Shown: in pieces, positions 34,011 through 45,579 of the stretch
How the letters are laid out: every line of letters starts with the position of its first letter
Numbering within the stretch: the first letter of the stretch is position 1
Assembly: GCA_964016885.1 (NCBI GenBank)
Contig: OZ024743.1
Span: 171,135,333-171,199,332, forward strand
From: Eledone cirrhosa
Taxonomy: Eukaryota > Mollusca > Cephalopoda > Octopoda > Eledonidae
Length of the DNA: 64,000 nucleotides
Reading direction: 5' to 3'
The notes under the pieces: generated by a model
What the model was told of the DNA's origin: nothing
Databases searched by the model: none
Seen by the model: the letters and a program-made list of their open reading frames with translations, nothing else
Position numbers and translations under genes: made by a program

Positions 34011-35436
34011 CTACAATACTCCCCCTCTAGACGGAAGACGATACAGATTATTGAATCAACAAGAAAAAAATGCTGAAAGAGCACATCAGTGAAAAAATAA
34101 TTGAGCAGAAGGATGCATGCAAGAAAAAAAATGAGGCGCTAAGGGCCGTGTTGAGCCGCTGTGTCAAATGACTAGCTGTTTTGTAGTTTATACGTGACCA
34201 CCAAAGGTCTAACAGAAAACGGATAAAGTCTGACATGAGCGAAGTTGCTGTTCTGGCATTAAATGTTAATGGTAAGTGTTGTACCAGTAGCTGTGGATGA
34301 AGCTATTATGGTAGTTCACCAGTGCTGGCAAGAAGATGATGGGTAGGCGAGAAAATGTCGGCCTCCCAGATGTATTGCCGAAAGTGCTAGGGAGCCAGGA
34401 AAAAATGGCTGGTTGCTTTGAAAAGAAAAAAGCAAGTTGAATCTGTAGGTGGATAGTAGCTGCAGTGTAAATTCCATAATTCGGGCGAATCCACAGAAGT
34501 AGTGGAAATGCTGACAAGTCCAGTTCTATTTGTTGTTTTCCCAGTGAGTCGGGTAAGGTAACAAGATGGAAGTTGTTATGGACGATGAGTGTGCAACGAG
34601 ATGCGAAACTGTTTGAGTTCAGCTGCAATTAGCATTCCCGTGTTGCGGTGCCTGTTTGAATCCAGGTGAATTAAGCTCTATGAATCGCTAGCATGTGACG
34701 GCACCTCAACCAGGTGAAAAGGGATCTCGCAGAATATTACGTTTGAAGAACATATACTAAGAACAACATGTTGGTGGGTGACAAAGAAATGTGTGCATAT
34801 GCAGACATGTAAAACAGCAAATAATGTGTGGGTGCAGTCATATATACAATGATAAAGAAAATGATGCAGTCATATATACAATGATAGAAAAAAATGAATT
34901 TCCATATAATAGAGTTTAAAAAAAATAAATGTCCACAAATAAATGCCTGAAAAAAAAAAAGGAAGAAAGAAAGAATTGTTTCTTTTCTTTTAATAAAAAG
35001 TTCGCTTTTCTTTTCTTTGGGATCGCTCTTACTAGGGGGCTAGTAGAGTTGTTGTTGTTGTTAAAGCAAAGTCACAATGAATCTTCTGTAGAATCGAAGT
35101 CGAGCGTTGAAGAAACTAGAGTCACCAATATGGCAGCCACATCTGACGCCATAGTGATGAGAAGACTGATGTCTTAATTTCTCGAGTCCTTGTGGTAACG
35201 AGACAGAAGGTATGGTGGTTGCGTCGGTAAAGTTACAAGCTGCCACATCGCCATTCCCTGGTGTTGGTTAGCCATGTGTTGCTGCTGGTGGCTGTAACTT
35301 GGTGGAAGCCGTTTTGAAATTTCCTTGTGGCGTAAATTTTTTTAATTTTTTTTTATACATACACTGCCAATTTTAATCTCATTTCAAAAGGAATATTTTG
35401 AACTGAAAATATTCATCACGTCGGGGTCACCACTTT
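34011..35436. other. Noncoding interval between the LTR-like repeats
   Basis: About 1.4 kb without a gag, protease, RT or integrase signature in any frame. A (GTT)n tract lies near 35050. If the flanking repeats are LTRs, this is a non-autonomous (LARD/TRIM-like) element. I see no convincing primer-binding site. Confidence 0.5.
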
Positions 35437-35931
35437 TAGCAGCGTAGTATATAAAAAGTTATTGAGACACGAGTAACATAATAATGATGTCAACAGCAGA
35501 AATTAGAGATGAAATGTATGTTTATTTTTGTTGTAGCACAAATAATTGTTTCTACTTTAGGCACAAGGCCAGCAATTACCCAGTGCATTACTGGTACTTT
35601 ATTTTATCGACCCCGTAAGGATGAAAGGCAAAGTCAACCTTTGTTTGTTAACTTTTATGGTTGAAGTTACACATAAAATGAGGTTACAAAAGGGAATGTG
35701 CCATTGTGCCGGAAAGCCGGCAGGCCAAAGTGCAAAATCTCACCGTCACATGTTGTACGTGTTGCTGGTTCGAAGTTCCGGGTGCGAGAGAGAGATTCTT
35801 CAAATCTTCGCGGGGAATTTCTCCCTCAGGGCGCGTAGGGATAAATCCTCTTCTACTGGCGTTGATTGGCTGAGCTAGCCAAATCACGCACAGAGAATGT
35901 ATGTGAGCCCGCGGAATGTAGGTCACTACAC
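35437..35931. repeat. Right copy of the LTR-like direct repeat (SINE partly deleted)
   Basis: Matches 33413-34010 with few changes (for example GATAAATCC for GATACATCC). The SINE is present at the same site in the same orientation (35549-35640) but its tRNA-like head, one target duplication and adjacent bases are missing. Confidence 0.7.
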
Positions 35932-36216
35932 ATCTATATAAAACTGTAGTTGTGTGTGTGTGTGTCCCCTCATTTTTGCAAAGTCTATACAAATCCACAT
36001 TTCTACTCCGATTAACTTCAAACTTGCATTTATATATTCCTTGTGGTCTAAAGATATTAACTGCAGCTTTTACTTTTCAATTTTCTTTTGTTAAAGGAGT
36101 GTTAGGCGCCGGTTATCGATCACCGTTGAGTTCTTATAATATCGGTCTGTATATTTGCCTGTCTGCATTACGACATTCGGACGATCACATCATTGCTGAC
36201 GTATTATCTTCGCTAC
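35932..36216 (+). mobile_element. Possible Helitron 5' end
   Basis: Directly after the direct repeat: A then TCTATATAAAACTGTAGTTG, followed by (GT)n, CATTTTTGCAAAGTC and CAAACTTGCATTTATAT. This resembles the 5' end (TC start) of many molluscan Helitrons as I recall them. No 3' end was found before the microsatellite. Confidence 0.4.
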
Positions 36217-36418
36217 ATTCACACACACACACACACGCACACGCACACACACACACACACATATACTTATATATACATATATATATACCCATATATACAT
36301 ATACACACATATATACACATATAAACACATATACACATATATATATATATACACATATACATATATATAAATATACACATAAAAATATATGTACATATAT
36401 ATACACACACGCACACAT

Positions 36419-36485
<67 letters not shown>

Positions 36486-36518
36486 CATACACACGCACAC
36501 ACATATATATATATGCAT

Positions 36519-36563
<45 letters not shown>

Positions 36564-36575
36564 AAAATAGATGAA
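36217..36575. repeat. (CA)n/(TA)n compound microsatellite
   Basis: Alternating CA, TA and TACA tracts. The 130-250 codon frames over it on both strands are artefacts. Confidence 0.95.
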
Positions 36576-38690
36576 ATCGAAAATGCAACTGGAGTCTTAT
36601 TTAAAAAAAAATATATATATTCATTTGGTTCCTTTACCGGTTTCGCAGTTCTGCTTTTCAAAAGTAAAGTTGAGATGGAGGGTCTGTGGTTTTTCTCACA
36701 TCTGGTTGGTCTTTGAATGTTACTTGTTTTATATGGAAAAAAGTGGCTCGAAACGCCAGGTTTTTAGAGAAGTAATTTGATTGGTTAGTCAATAAGTATA
36801 ATAAATTTCGCGCCAGTTCGCGTTACAAAGTTCTTCAAACAGGGGGGGGGGGCTCAGGTTGTTTTTTCATATATGAGTGTTTGAATTACTTTTTCCTTAA
36901 AAAAAGGGGGCTCACGAAAACTTTAAAAAAAAAATGTAATTTGATTGGTTATAAATGAAATTATGGCTGTCACGTGAACAAGTTCATTAACATTTTGCGC
37001 CCGTATTTGGGAATTTATTTTGTAGCCTTTTACAGAATTTTATGACAATAAAAAAAGTGGCCCCCGAAGGCTTTTTTAAAAAAATGCAATTTGATTGGTT
37101 ATAAATGAAATTATGACTGTCACGTGAACAAGTTCCGCGCCCGTATTTGGGAATTTCTTTTGTAGCCATTTAGAGAATTTCATGACAAGCAAAAGATAAT
37201 GGTCAAGAGAATGGGATGGGAGAATTGTACTGGTTCAGTGAATATGGCTAGTTCGCTGGGGTGTCAGTGTTCAGATTTTCTATTGAAATAAAGAAAGTAG
37301 ACATATGTATGTTTATTTGTGTGTTTGTGTGTGTGTGTGTAAAATGCTAACCATCCAAACAGACACATACACACACACATAACCACTTCTACTTTAGAAA
37401 ATATAAACCCGAACTAAATAAACCTTAACATACGTTTGCGCTGACAACACAACAGAACAAATACGAATGAGTAAGGAAAATATGTTCATTCAAAAATATT
37501 CCAACTAACGGAATCATTTTCCTACTCACACACACACACAAAATATATATTCTCTTCATCTTAACATGCTAACCATACTCCCACACACACACATAACACG
37601 CTCCACACACACACAACTCCCTCCCCCATTTCTACTAATAGAATCACTTTCCTACACACACACACACAAAATATATATATTCTCTCCATCTTCAGATACT
37701 CCCACATATCACACACATAACACCCTCCACACACACACAACTCCCTCCCCCATTTCTACTAATAGAATCACTTTCCTACACACACACACACAAAATATAT
37801 ATATTCTCTCCATCTTCAGATACTCCCACATATCACACATAACACCCATATACACATACACACAACTCCCTTCCCCATTTCTACCAATAGAATCATCTTC
37901 CTATACACACAGACACACACACACACAAAAACACACAAATACACATACATATGTCTACTTTCTTTATTTCAATAGAAAATCTGAACTCTGACACCCCAGC
38001 GAACTAACCATATTCACTGAACCAGAACAATTCTCCCATCCCATTTCTCTTGACTTTTGCTTGTCATAAAATTCTCTAAATGGCTACAAAAGAAATTCCC
38101 AAATACGGGCGCGGAACTTGTTCACGTGACAGTCATAATTTCATTTATAACCAATCAAATTGCACTAAAAAAAAAAAAGCTTTCGGGAGACACTTTTTTT
38201 ATTGTCATAAAATTCTGTAAAAGGCTACAAAATAAATTCCCAAATACGGGCCCGAAATTTTATTGAACTTGTTCACGTGACAGCATAATTTCATTTATAG
38301 CCAATCAAATTACATTTTTTTAAAAAAGCCTTCGTATTTGTTCTGTAAAAAGTAATTCAAACACTCATATATGAAAAAACAACATGAGCCCCCCCCCCCC
38401 TTGTTTGAAGAATTTTGTAACGCGAACTGGCGCGAAATTTATTATACTTATTGACCAACCAATCAAATTACTTCCCTAAAAACCTGGCGTTTCGAGCCAC
38501 TTTTTTCCATATAAAACAAGTAACATTCAAAGACCAACCAGATGTGAGAAAAACCACAGACCCTCCATCTCAACTCTACTTTTGAAAAGCAGAAGAACTG
38601 CGAAACCGATAAAGGAACCAAATAAATATATATATATTTTTAAAAATAAGACTCCAGTTGTACTTTCGATTTCATCTTTTTTTCTTTATA
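36576..38690. mobile_element. Foldback element with about 765-bp inverted arms
   Basis: Left arm 36576-37340, right arm about 37925-38690, reverse complements with small indels; both outer ends read GATGAAATCGAAA then CAACTGGAGTCTTATTT. Each arm holds two internal subrepeats built on AATTTGATTGGTTATAAATG, GTCACGTGAACAAG and CGTATTTGGGAATTT. The loop contains a CA-rich minisatellite of about 122-125 bp units (37566-37900). No transposase is encoded. Structure matches foldback-type (FB-like) elements, which rely on another source of transposase. Confidence 0.8.
37566..37900. repeat. About 122-bp tandem repeat in the foldback loop
   Basis: CTCCCTCCCCCATTTCTACT followed by AATAGAATCACTTTCCTAC recurs at about 37617, 37740 and, diverged, 37866, each followed by (AC)n and ATATTCTC(T)CCATCTTCAG. 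Confidence 0.85.
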
Positions 38691-38748
38691 CTTTCACTCG
38701 TGTAGGACACCTCGATTATTTTTCATTTTGTAAAAAAACCTCACTTTC

Positions 38749-38749
<1 letters not shown>

Positions 38750-38805
<56 letters not shown>
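38750..38805. repeat. (TAA)n microsatellite, insertion site of the Dong-like LINE
   Basis: About 18 TAA units directly before the 5' end of the open frame at 38806. A shorter (TAA)n follows the element at 42225-42240. Confidence 0.9.
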
Positions 38806-38806
<1 letters not shown>

Positions 38807-38994
38807 GAAGAAATATTGTAAGAAAAAAGTTACTAACTGATATAGAAATTGATCAGATCAAGCTAGTAGCACAAAGTCAGCGAAGGGAAAATGAAGCATG
38901 TGTCAGTGAAAACGAGGTAAACTGTAACACTTCGAATCCCAGAGTTGGGGCGGAATCACTGGCAACAGAACAAATTAAAGAAAGGAGCGAAAAA

Positions 38995-41900
38995 GTGGAG
39001 GGAGTGCATGCTCAGGATGAAACTCCAAATGAAAATAATGAGATCGTAAATGATAAAGAAATGAATGAGAATGAACTTGCCAACTTGAAGGATGAAATTA
39101 TGATCGAATGGATGAAAATGAAAGAATCTGACATGGGGGAACGAGACACCCTCCCTAAGATCCAGAACTCCAAACAGAACCAAAAGATAATACACAAGAC
39201 TAACACAATTCTCAAAAACATTATCATCACAAACAAACTAAGCATTACTGACTTAAATCATCTCTATTATGCATCGGCTAAAGTCACCACTCACTTATGT
39301 GGAGTGAAGATGAAAAAACAAAGGAATTCCCACAAGAAATCTACTTGGCAAGATAACATCAATCGCCAAATAAACCTTCTCCGATCTGACATAGAAATTT
39401 TAACAAACTATAAAGTAGGTGAACATGTTAAACAAACTAAACTTAGAAAATTGAAAAAAAAGTACAGTATAAGATCAACATGTGACATAGACATGCTGAT
39501 AGAAACAATCAAGCAAAAAGTGTCGGCCAAAGCTGCTCGTATAAGGCGCTTTGAAAAACGATCTAGATTCTATAAGGACAATAATATGTTCAAAAACAAC
39601 CAAAGAAACTTCTACAGAAAAATTGGTAAGTCAACAATAACTGCTAAATCAATACCACCCAAGGAGGAAGTGCAAGAATTCTGGGAAAAGATCTGGGCCG
39701 AAGAAAAAGTTCATAACATACATGCCCCATGGATAGACAGACAAATGAAAGAAACAGCTCACCTTGAAGAACAAACATGGGAAAATATAACAGTTGAACA
39801 GCTGCAAATGGAAATCCCCTGCAAATGGAAATCCCCAGGAAAAGACAAAATACAAAACTTTTGGATAAATGCCTTCACAGAGTCTCATGAGCTGTTAGCC
39901 CAACTTTACAATGAAATAGTTAAGGAGCCAGAAAAGATACCATCATGGCTAGTTAACGGCATTACATTCCTGCTACCGAAGAATGATGAGACAAACAATC
40001 CCAAAAATTACAGACCGATAACCTGCTTGACCACAATGTATAAAATTTTAACATCAGTCCTAACTGAATACACATATGACCACCTGATAACAAATGACCT
40101 ATTTCCCATTGAGCAGAAAGGGTGTAAACGAGGCTCATATGGCTGTAAGGATCAGCTTCTGGTTAACAAAATGATACTGGAAGATTGTCATAATAGACAC
40201 AAAAATCTATCGATTGCTTGGATAGATTATAAAAAAGCATTTGATAGTTTGCCACACAGTTGGATTGAAAAATGTTTAGAGATTTTCAAAATATCCCCCG
40301 TTATCAGGAGGTTTTTGTCATTCAGTATGAGGACATGGAGAACGACACTCCTTTTGAATAGTGAAACAAAATCACTGGAAGCTGGAGAAGTTAACATTAA
40401 TTGTGGAATTTTTCAGGGTGACTCTTTATCACCGCTTTTATTCTGCATCGCACTTATACCATTAAGTAAAATGCTCAATGAAACAAAACATGGATATAGA
40501 GTCTATGACAAAACCATTAATCACCTGTTCTACATGGATGACCTGAAACTATTTGCAAAAAATGATGAACAATTGCAAGGGCTATTATCCACTGTGAAGC
40601 AGTTCAGTGATGACATTAAAATGGAGTTTGGACTGGATAAATGCGCCAAAGCAACGTTCACCAGAGGAAAGCTGCTGAAGAGTTCAGACATTAATCTTGA
40701 TCGGGGGAACGTGATAAGAGAGCTTGATCAAGAACAAACTTACAAATATCTAGGTGTTTGTGAAGGAGACGGAATCAAGCACTCGACAATGAGGGAAAGG
40801 ATAAGGAAGGAATGTTACCGCAGAGTCAGAGCAATCTTAAGAACGGAATTGAATGCAAGGAATAGGATCGATGCCATAAACACGCTTGCCATACCAGTAG
40901 TAACCTACAGTTACAATGTCATCAACTGGTCAAGCACAGAGATCCGTAGGCTCGATACAAAAATCCGAAAATTCTTAACCATGCACAGAATGCATCACCC
41001 TAAGGCAGACATAGATAGAATATATCTCCCTAGGAAAGAAGGAGGACGTGGGTTAATCCAGTTAGACATTGCGTTGAAAACTGCAACAATTGGATTATCC
41101 ACATATCTAAGGGAATCACATGATTGGATGATCAAACTCGTTTTGAAACACGAAAGCACCAAAAGATCATATTCCATTACAAAAGATGCACAAAGATACA
41201 GTAATGGACTACAAATTTCAGAAGTCCCATTTACTGCTGAAATGGAAAACACAGAAAAAGCAAAGCAGGTAAAAGTAACTGCAAAGAAAGAACTGCTACA
41301 GAAACTGGCTAAGAAATGGCAAGAAAAGCCTCTGTATGGAAAATACCCAGAGCGAGCTAACAATCCTGATGTTGACAAAACTTTAACCCATCAGTGGTTG
41401 GCATCCTCTGGACTGAAATCGGGGACTGAAGGACTGATTATATCCGCACAAGATCAGTGTCTGCCAACAAAACATTACCAAGCCAACATAATAAAAAATG
41501 GGTGCAGCCCATTATGCCGTGTATGCAAAAAACAACCAGAGACCATTGACCATATAATTTCAATGTGCAGTCCTATAGCTCCAACCGAATACCTAAACAG
41601 GCATGACAGAGCTGCACAATACATACATTGGATAATGTGCAAGCATTTTGACCTGCCCCATCAAAAGAATTGGTGGGAGCATCAACCACCTCCCATACTT
41701 GAAAAAGATCACATCTCAATCTTGTGGAACTTTAGCATCCAAACAGACCGAAAAATAGATGCAAATAGACCTGATATAATATTGAAGGACTTTCAAAGGA
41801 GGGTATGCCTGCTAATTGATATGTCTGTTCCAATAGACAAGAATGTATCTATAAAAACATTTGAAAAATTGAGCAAGTATAAGGACCTGGAGATAGAAAT

Positions 41901-42081
41901 TGGAAAAATGTGGAAATTGAGAACTAAAACAATACCAGTGGTTGTAGGCGCTCTGGGAATGATACCTAAGGGGTCTAACGACTACTTATCGCAAATCCCA
42001 GGAAACCCGCGTATAGGAGAAATACAAAAGATAGTACTAATGGGAACTGCCCATATACTAAGGAAGATCCTGTCAATATAA
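38995..42081 (+). CDS. R4/Dong-type LINE protein: RT plus restriction-like endonuclease, uninterrupted
   Basis: An open frame of 1028 codons (open since 38806; the codon at 38995 is GTG and the first in-frame ATG is 39061, so the start is unsure). RT blocks: YRPITCLTTMYKIL, AWIDYKKAFDSLPHSW (about residue 410), FQGDSLSPLLF (about 473), FYMDDLKLF (about 512). After RT come a CCHC knuckle C-x2-C-x8-H-x4-C (CRVCKKQPETIDHIISMC, about 841-858) and a restriction-like endonuclease with RPD (about 926), LIDMSVP (about 939) and KLSKY (about 958). The N-terminal Myb-like domain seen in the related copy at 58.8 kb is missing: the frame begins inside its end (LLTDIEIDQIKL), so the copy is 5'-truncated at (TAA)n. 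Dong elements of insects are known to enter (TAA)n. No stop or frameshift, hence a young copy. Confidence 0.85.
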   Translation: MEGVHAQDETPNENNEIVNDKEMNENELANLKDEIMIEWMKMKESDMGERDTLPKIQNSKQNQKIIHKTNTILKNIIITNKLSITDLNHLYYASAKVTTHLCGVKMKKQRNSHKKSTWQDNINRQINLLRSDIEILTNYKVGEHVKQTKLRKLKKKYSIRSTCDIDMLIETIKQKVSAKAARIRRFEKRSRFYKDNNMFKNNQRNFYRKIGKSTITAKSIPPKEEVQEFWEKIWAEEKVHNIHAPWIDRQMKETAHLEEQTWENITVEQLQMEIPCKWKSPGKDKIQNFWINAFTESHELLAQLYNEIVKEPEKIPSWLVNGITFLLPKNDETNNPKNYRPITCLTTMYKILTSVLTEYTYDHLITNDLFPIEQKGCKRGSYGCKDQLLVNKMILEDCHNRHKNLSIAWIDYKKAFDSLPHSWIEKCLEIFKISPVIRRFLSFSMRTWRTTLLLNSETKSLEAGEVNINCGIFQGDSLSPLLFCIALIPLSKMLNETKHGYRVYDKTINHLFYMDDLKLFAKNDEQLQGLLSTVKQFSDDIKMEFGLDKCAKATFTRGKLLKSSDINLDRGNVIRELDQEQTYKYLGVCEGDGIKHSTMRERIRKECYRRVRAILRTELNARNRIDAINTLAIPVVTYSYNVINWSSTEIRRLDTKIRKFLTMHRMHHPKADIDRIYLPRKEGGRGLIQLDIALKTATIGLSTYLRESHDWMIKLVLKHESTKRSYSITKDAQRYSNGLQISEVPFTAEMENTEKAKQVKVTAKKELLQKLAKKWQEKPLYGKYPERANNPDVDKTLTHQWLASSGLKSGTEGLIISAQDQCLPTKHYQANIIKNGCSPLCRVCKKQPETIDHIISMCSPIAPTEYLNRHDRAAQYIHWIMCKHFDLPHQKNWWEHQPPPILEKDHISILWNFSIQTDRKIDANRPDIILKDFQRRVCLLIDMSVPIDKNVSIKTFEKLSKYKDLEIEIGKMWKLRTKTIPVVVGALGMIPKGSNDYLSQIPGNPRIGEIQKIVLMGTAHILRKILSI

Positions 42082-42233
42082 GTACATCACAAGTCTAAAC
42101 ACTAAGGATGCATGTGTGAATATGTGTGTTCTTTCTTGAACATGGCGGACCTTGTTGTCTCTTGAGGTCACTGGTTGTGACTTGGTGATAACTCGTATAA
42201 ACATAAAGCAAGATAAATGCAAATAATAATAAT

Positions 42234-42365
<132 letters not shown>

Positions 42366-42514
42366 ATATATGTAGTAAGAAACACAGTAATTCGTGTGTC
42401 TAATATTACTAGGGTTGAAAGACCACATTTGTTTGAAATATTTAACCATGAAGCAGACAGAATGATAAAATAAAATAAAATTATATGATACAAACCGCCT
42501 CAATAACAATTATA

Positions 42515-42589
42515 TCTCTCGGACAGAATAATCTGTTTCGCCCTGAGTGTGTTTGCAACAGATAATCCATGGGCATCATCAGCGAGAGA
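42515..42589 (-). ncRNA. Hammerhead ribozyme motif C
   Basis: Minus strand: TCTCTCG (42589-42583), CTGATGA (42582-42576), an extra T, stem II GCCC/GGGC, GAAA (42539-42536), stem III ACAGA-TTAT-TCTGT, C at the cut site, and CGAGAGA closing stem I with 7 perfect pairs. Only the extra base after the core A departs from the consensus. Stem III of 5 bp means it could fold as a monomer, unlike family A. Confidence 0.8.
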
Positions 42590-42625
42590 ATCTGATTAAA
42601 TGCGACAAACCCCTAACACCTAATA

Positions 42626-42693
42626 CTGATGATGCCCATGGATTATCTGTTGCAAACACACTCAGGGCGAAACAGATTATTCTGTCCGAGAGA
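42626..42693 (+). ncRNA. Half hammerhead C (stem I strand lost)
   Basis: CTGATGA (42626-42632), stem II, GAAA (42669-42672), stem III and CGAGAGA (42687-42693) are kept, but the bases before the core (CCTAATA) do not pair with CGAGAGA. The copy therefore starts right at the core and should not cleave alone. Confidence 0.7.
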
Positions 42694-42853
42694 TATAATT
42701 GTTATTGAGGCGGTATGTATAGTATAATTTTATTTTATTTTATCATTCTGTCTGCTTCATGGTTAAATATTTCAAACAAATGTGGTCTTTCAACCCTAGT
42801 AATATTAGACACACGAATTACTGTGTTTCTTACTACATATATATTATTATTAT

Positions 42854-42923
42854 AATGCTCGGTATTTATACTTTGAGCTTACTGATTACAGGGTTTCAGT
42901 AATAGTTATTAACTCTAACTTTC

Positions 42924-42997
<74 letters not shown>

Positions 42998-43799
42998 GTG
43001 TATATATATATATATATATATATTTTTACACAAATACAGTGTAAGTCGCTTTAACCCATCTTTTATTATTCAAAAAACTTCTTGCCAAGAAACATTAACC
43101 CTTTTGTGCGCCATTCATCTAACTGTATGTATAGACCGATAAATACCATGTAAACGGAGCGTTGACAAGAACGATTGCGAATGAATCTTCGAGGTAAGCA
43201 GTTTCCTCCCGAGCTGTTAGTTCACGCGGGATTCTCTGCTACACCTTTTCGTAATAATACCGAACAACGTACTGCTGGTGACTCCTTCCTCCAAAAGCCG
43301 TACAAAGCGGACATGTGCATCGGGTAGATGGATCGGGTGCAAATCTACACCAGGCCTACGCGAGAAATTCGCAAGGAACTGCATCGAGAGGGCTAGAGAG
43401 AAAGAGTAACTTAGTGGAAAGAGTGCGAATGAACTTTTGAATTAAGTAGCCTACGCCTTACTGCTATGACACTGGAACCTCCTGCCAACTTAACCTGTGA
43501 CTTTCTCTTTCACATTTACTCCAAAAGGCCAAAGAAGAGGAGTATGAAAAGAAGGGGCTCAACAATATTTCTATGAACAATGCACGTAGACAGCTAAACT
43601 GTACTTTCAACTTCTTAATTTTCTCCAAATAAAACAAATTTCCTGTCGGTATATTTTCGTGAGTTTTTAACAGGTACTCACAAATAAACGTTTCTCGTTG
43701 GAGGTGCTATTTCCAATGTTCTTACACGTGCAACGCCGGGATACACTGCTATTAGTTTATAACTTTGCCTTTTAATCCGTATGGTGAGGAAATGGGGTC
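42854..43799. other. (TA)n tract and unassigned sequence
   Basis: (TA)n covers about 42928-43021. The rest (43022-43799) has somewhat higher GC but no frame or repeat that I can assign. Confidence 0.5.
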
Positions 43800-44358
43800 C
43801 CACGTGCTGGCCTCCCCACAGCCCCAGCGGACAGTTTGGAGAAGGCCTTTCCCCAGAGGAAGGTAAGGGAGATGCGCTGGAAGAGCCATTCCAACTCGCG
43901 AGATTCACACTTGCGGCTGGCCACCTCAGCGCCTATGGTGGTGAATAGAGAGGTAGCCCTAGGGCCAAGGACACCAGAAGTCTCCACTGCCAAGGGTACG
44001 ACCGCGAACCTATCGGAGAGCGACCGGTACTTGGAGAGTTTGGCTTCCTCAGCCTGACGTGCAGCAGTACCAGGGTTAGTCGCAGACTGCACCAGGTTGC
44101 GGCTGGGGTAAGTGTCGCTGCAAGTGGCATCACAGACGAGGGGTTTGCCACCGGAGAACGGGAAGATGGTCATACCGTCTGGCCTTTTGCCATCCCTCGG
44201 TCCAGCACCACCGGCTCGAGCTGGGAGAGGAAGCCTGCAGCGTCCAAGCCATGCTTAATGACCTTGTTGAGGACAGCATGGCGTGGAACGCAGCCGGCAC
44301 TGTGGCGACAGGAAAGTGGGTGGAGACCGAAAGAGTCCACGGTCGATCCACAGTACAT
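43800..44358 (-). pseudogene. Retroelement C-terminal region (Cys/His cluster plus nuclease-like domain)
   Basis: Minus strand, two frames. 44170-44358: YCGSTVDSFGLHPLSCRHSA, GCVPRHAVLNKVIKHGLDAA, EPVVLDRGMAKGQ. 43772-44173: GGKPLVCDATCSDTYPSRN, AARQAEEAKLSKYRSL, VVPLAVETSGVLGPRA, WLFQRISL. The order D-T----K--KY resembles the restriction-like endonuclease tail of some retroelements. The +/- frames join near 44170 by a frameshift. No RT was found upstream. Related to 26140-26430. Confidence 0.65.
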
Positions 44359-45579
44359 TTATGTGGTTCGCAGATCCGGAGTCCAAGCCTCGACACACGG
44401 TTACACACTAACGCAAATGCACGTATCTTCACTGACGTACACATACATGTATATGGAAACAAATATACGGTACTTCTCTCCCGCTACCCCTTCTCTCTTT
44501 GTGCGGGCTCTCTCTTTCAATTTCTTCTACACCACTACAAACTTGATCTCTCCGTGTTTCTTTCTCTCCCTTCTCTCTGTCTCTTTCTGTATTTCTCTCT
44601 CTCACCACTCTGTAACACTGCCTCTCTTTTGTTTTTGTGTCTGTTTCTTTCACTCTCTCCCTCTCTCTTTCCACCGTTCTCACTTATACGTCCTTTCCTA
44701 CTGTTTATATTTCTACCCTCTCTCACAGACATACAAACACAACAACATTGTATTCTGCAATAGAATTTGACATTTCACCTCTCCCTAACCAATGGTTCTT
44801 ACCGGAATGTCAGATCACATTTTTCCTCCTACTGTACATTTTGCTGAAGCAGGCGTAGTTTTCTCGAATCCTGCTGTTTTACGATACAGCAATGTACAGA
44901 ATCATTATACAATCTTTAGGCAATTCTAAATTTCATATTTTAATTTATATACCATTGTAGGCTTTAGCTTTCCGTTATTTTTGTTATTGTTCTCAATAAG
45001 TCCCAGGTTAACCTTTATCTGACAGGCCTATAGTGAAATACATTTAATCTGTGACCATCCCTTGTTATTTCTATGTTCAGGGAAACCAGGATAACATTAA
45101 CCAATGTGTTCTTTTGAGGAAGATTTGGTTTCTATTTTCACCATCATGAACGATTAGATAGAAGCTTCATCGTTGGCTCTTTATATTTTACTTAGTATTG
45201 TTGTGACTACTGGTTATATATTTAGTGACAATATTCTTTTTAGTCAAGGGAGCCACATTGGCTCCTTTTCACAAAATTAAACTCTTACAGGACCGCAAAA
45301 TACAGTTTGTCTAACAATTCAAAGATCTTCGTTGAGAAAGATGAGACTTCCCAAGGTATAAGTAAGATTTGACTGCTCTTTCTAACACTGGATGACCACA
45401 AAGAATTCCAGTCAAATTTATATATCGACAAATTAAATGACTGAAACTAATGTATAAATGGCTGAGTATTTCACGAACTTATGAACACAACGCAATTATT
45501 GACATTCGAATCGTTATTTGGACAAGTAAAAAATTGCACCGAAATTTTTTTTAAAATGCACTTATCGAACACGAATTGA
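44359..45579. other. CT-rich tract and AT-rich spacer
   Basis: 44480-44720 is strongly pyrimidine-rich (TCTCTC, TTTCTC). The frames there are low complexity. No other feature is recognised. Confidence 0.55.

Noticed and set aside
35061..35246. Possible gene between the LTR-like repeats
   Set aside because: Short frames without domain, no codon bias, no homologous copy in the window.
36185..36716. Open frames of 130-250 codons on both strands
   Set aside because: They run through (CA)n and (TA)n tracts; composition [12 protein letters not shown] only.
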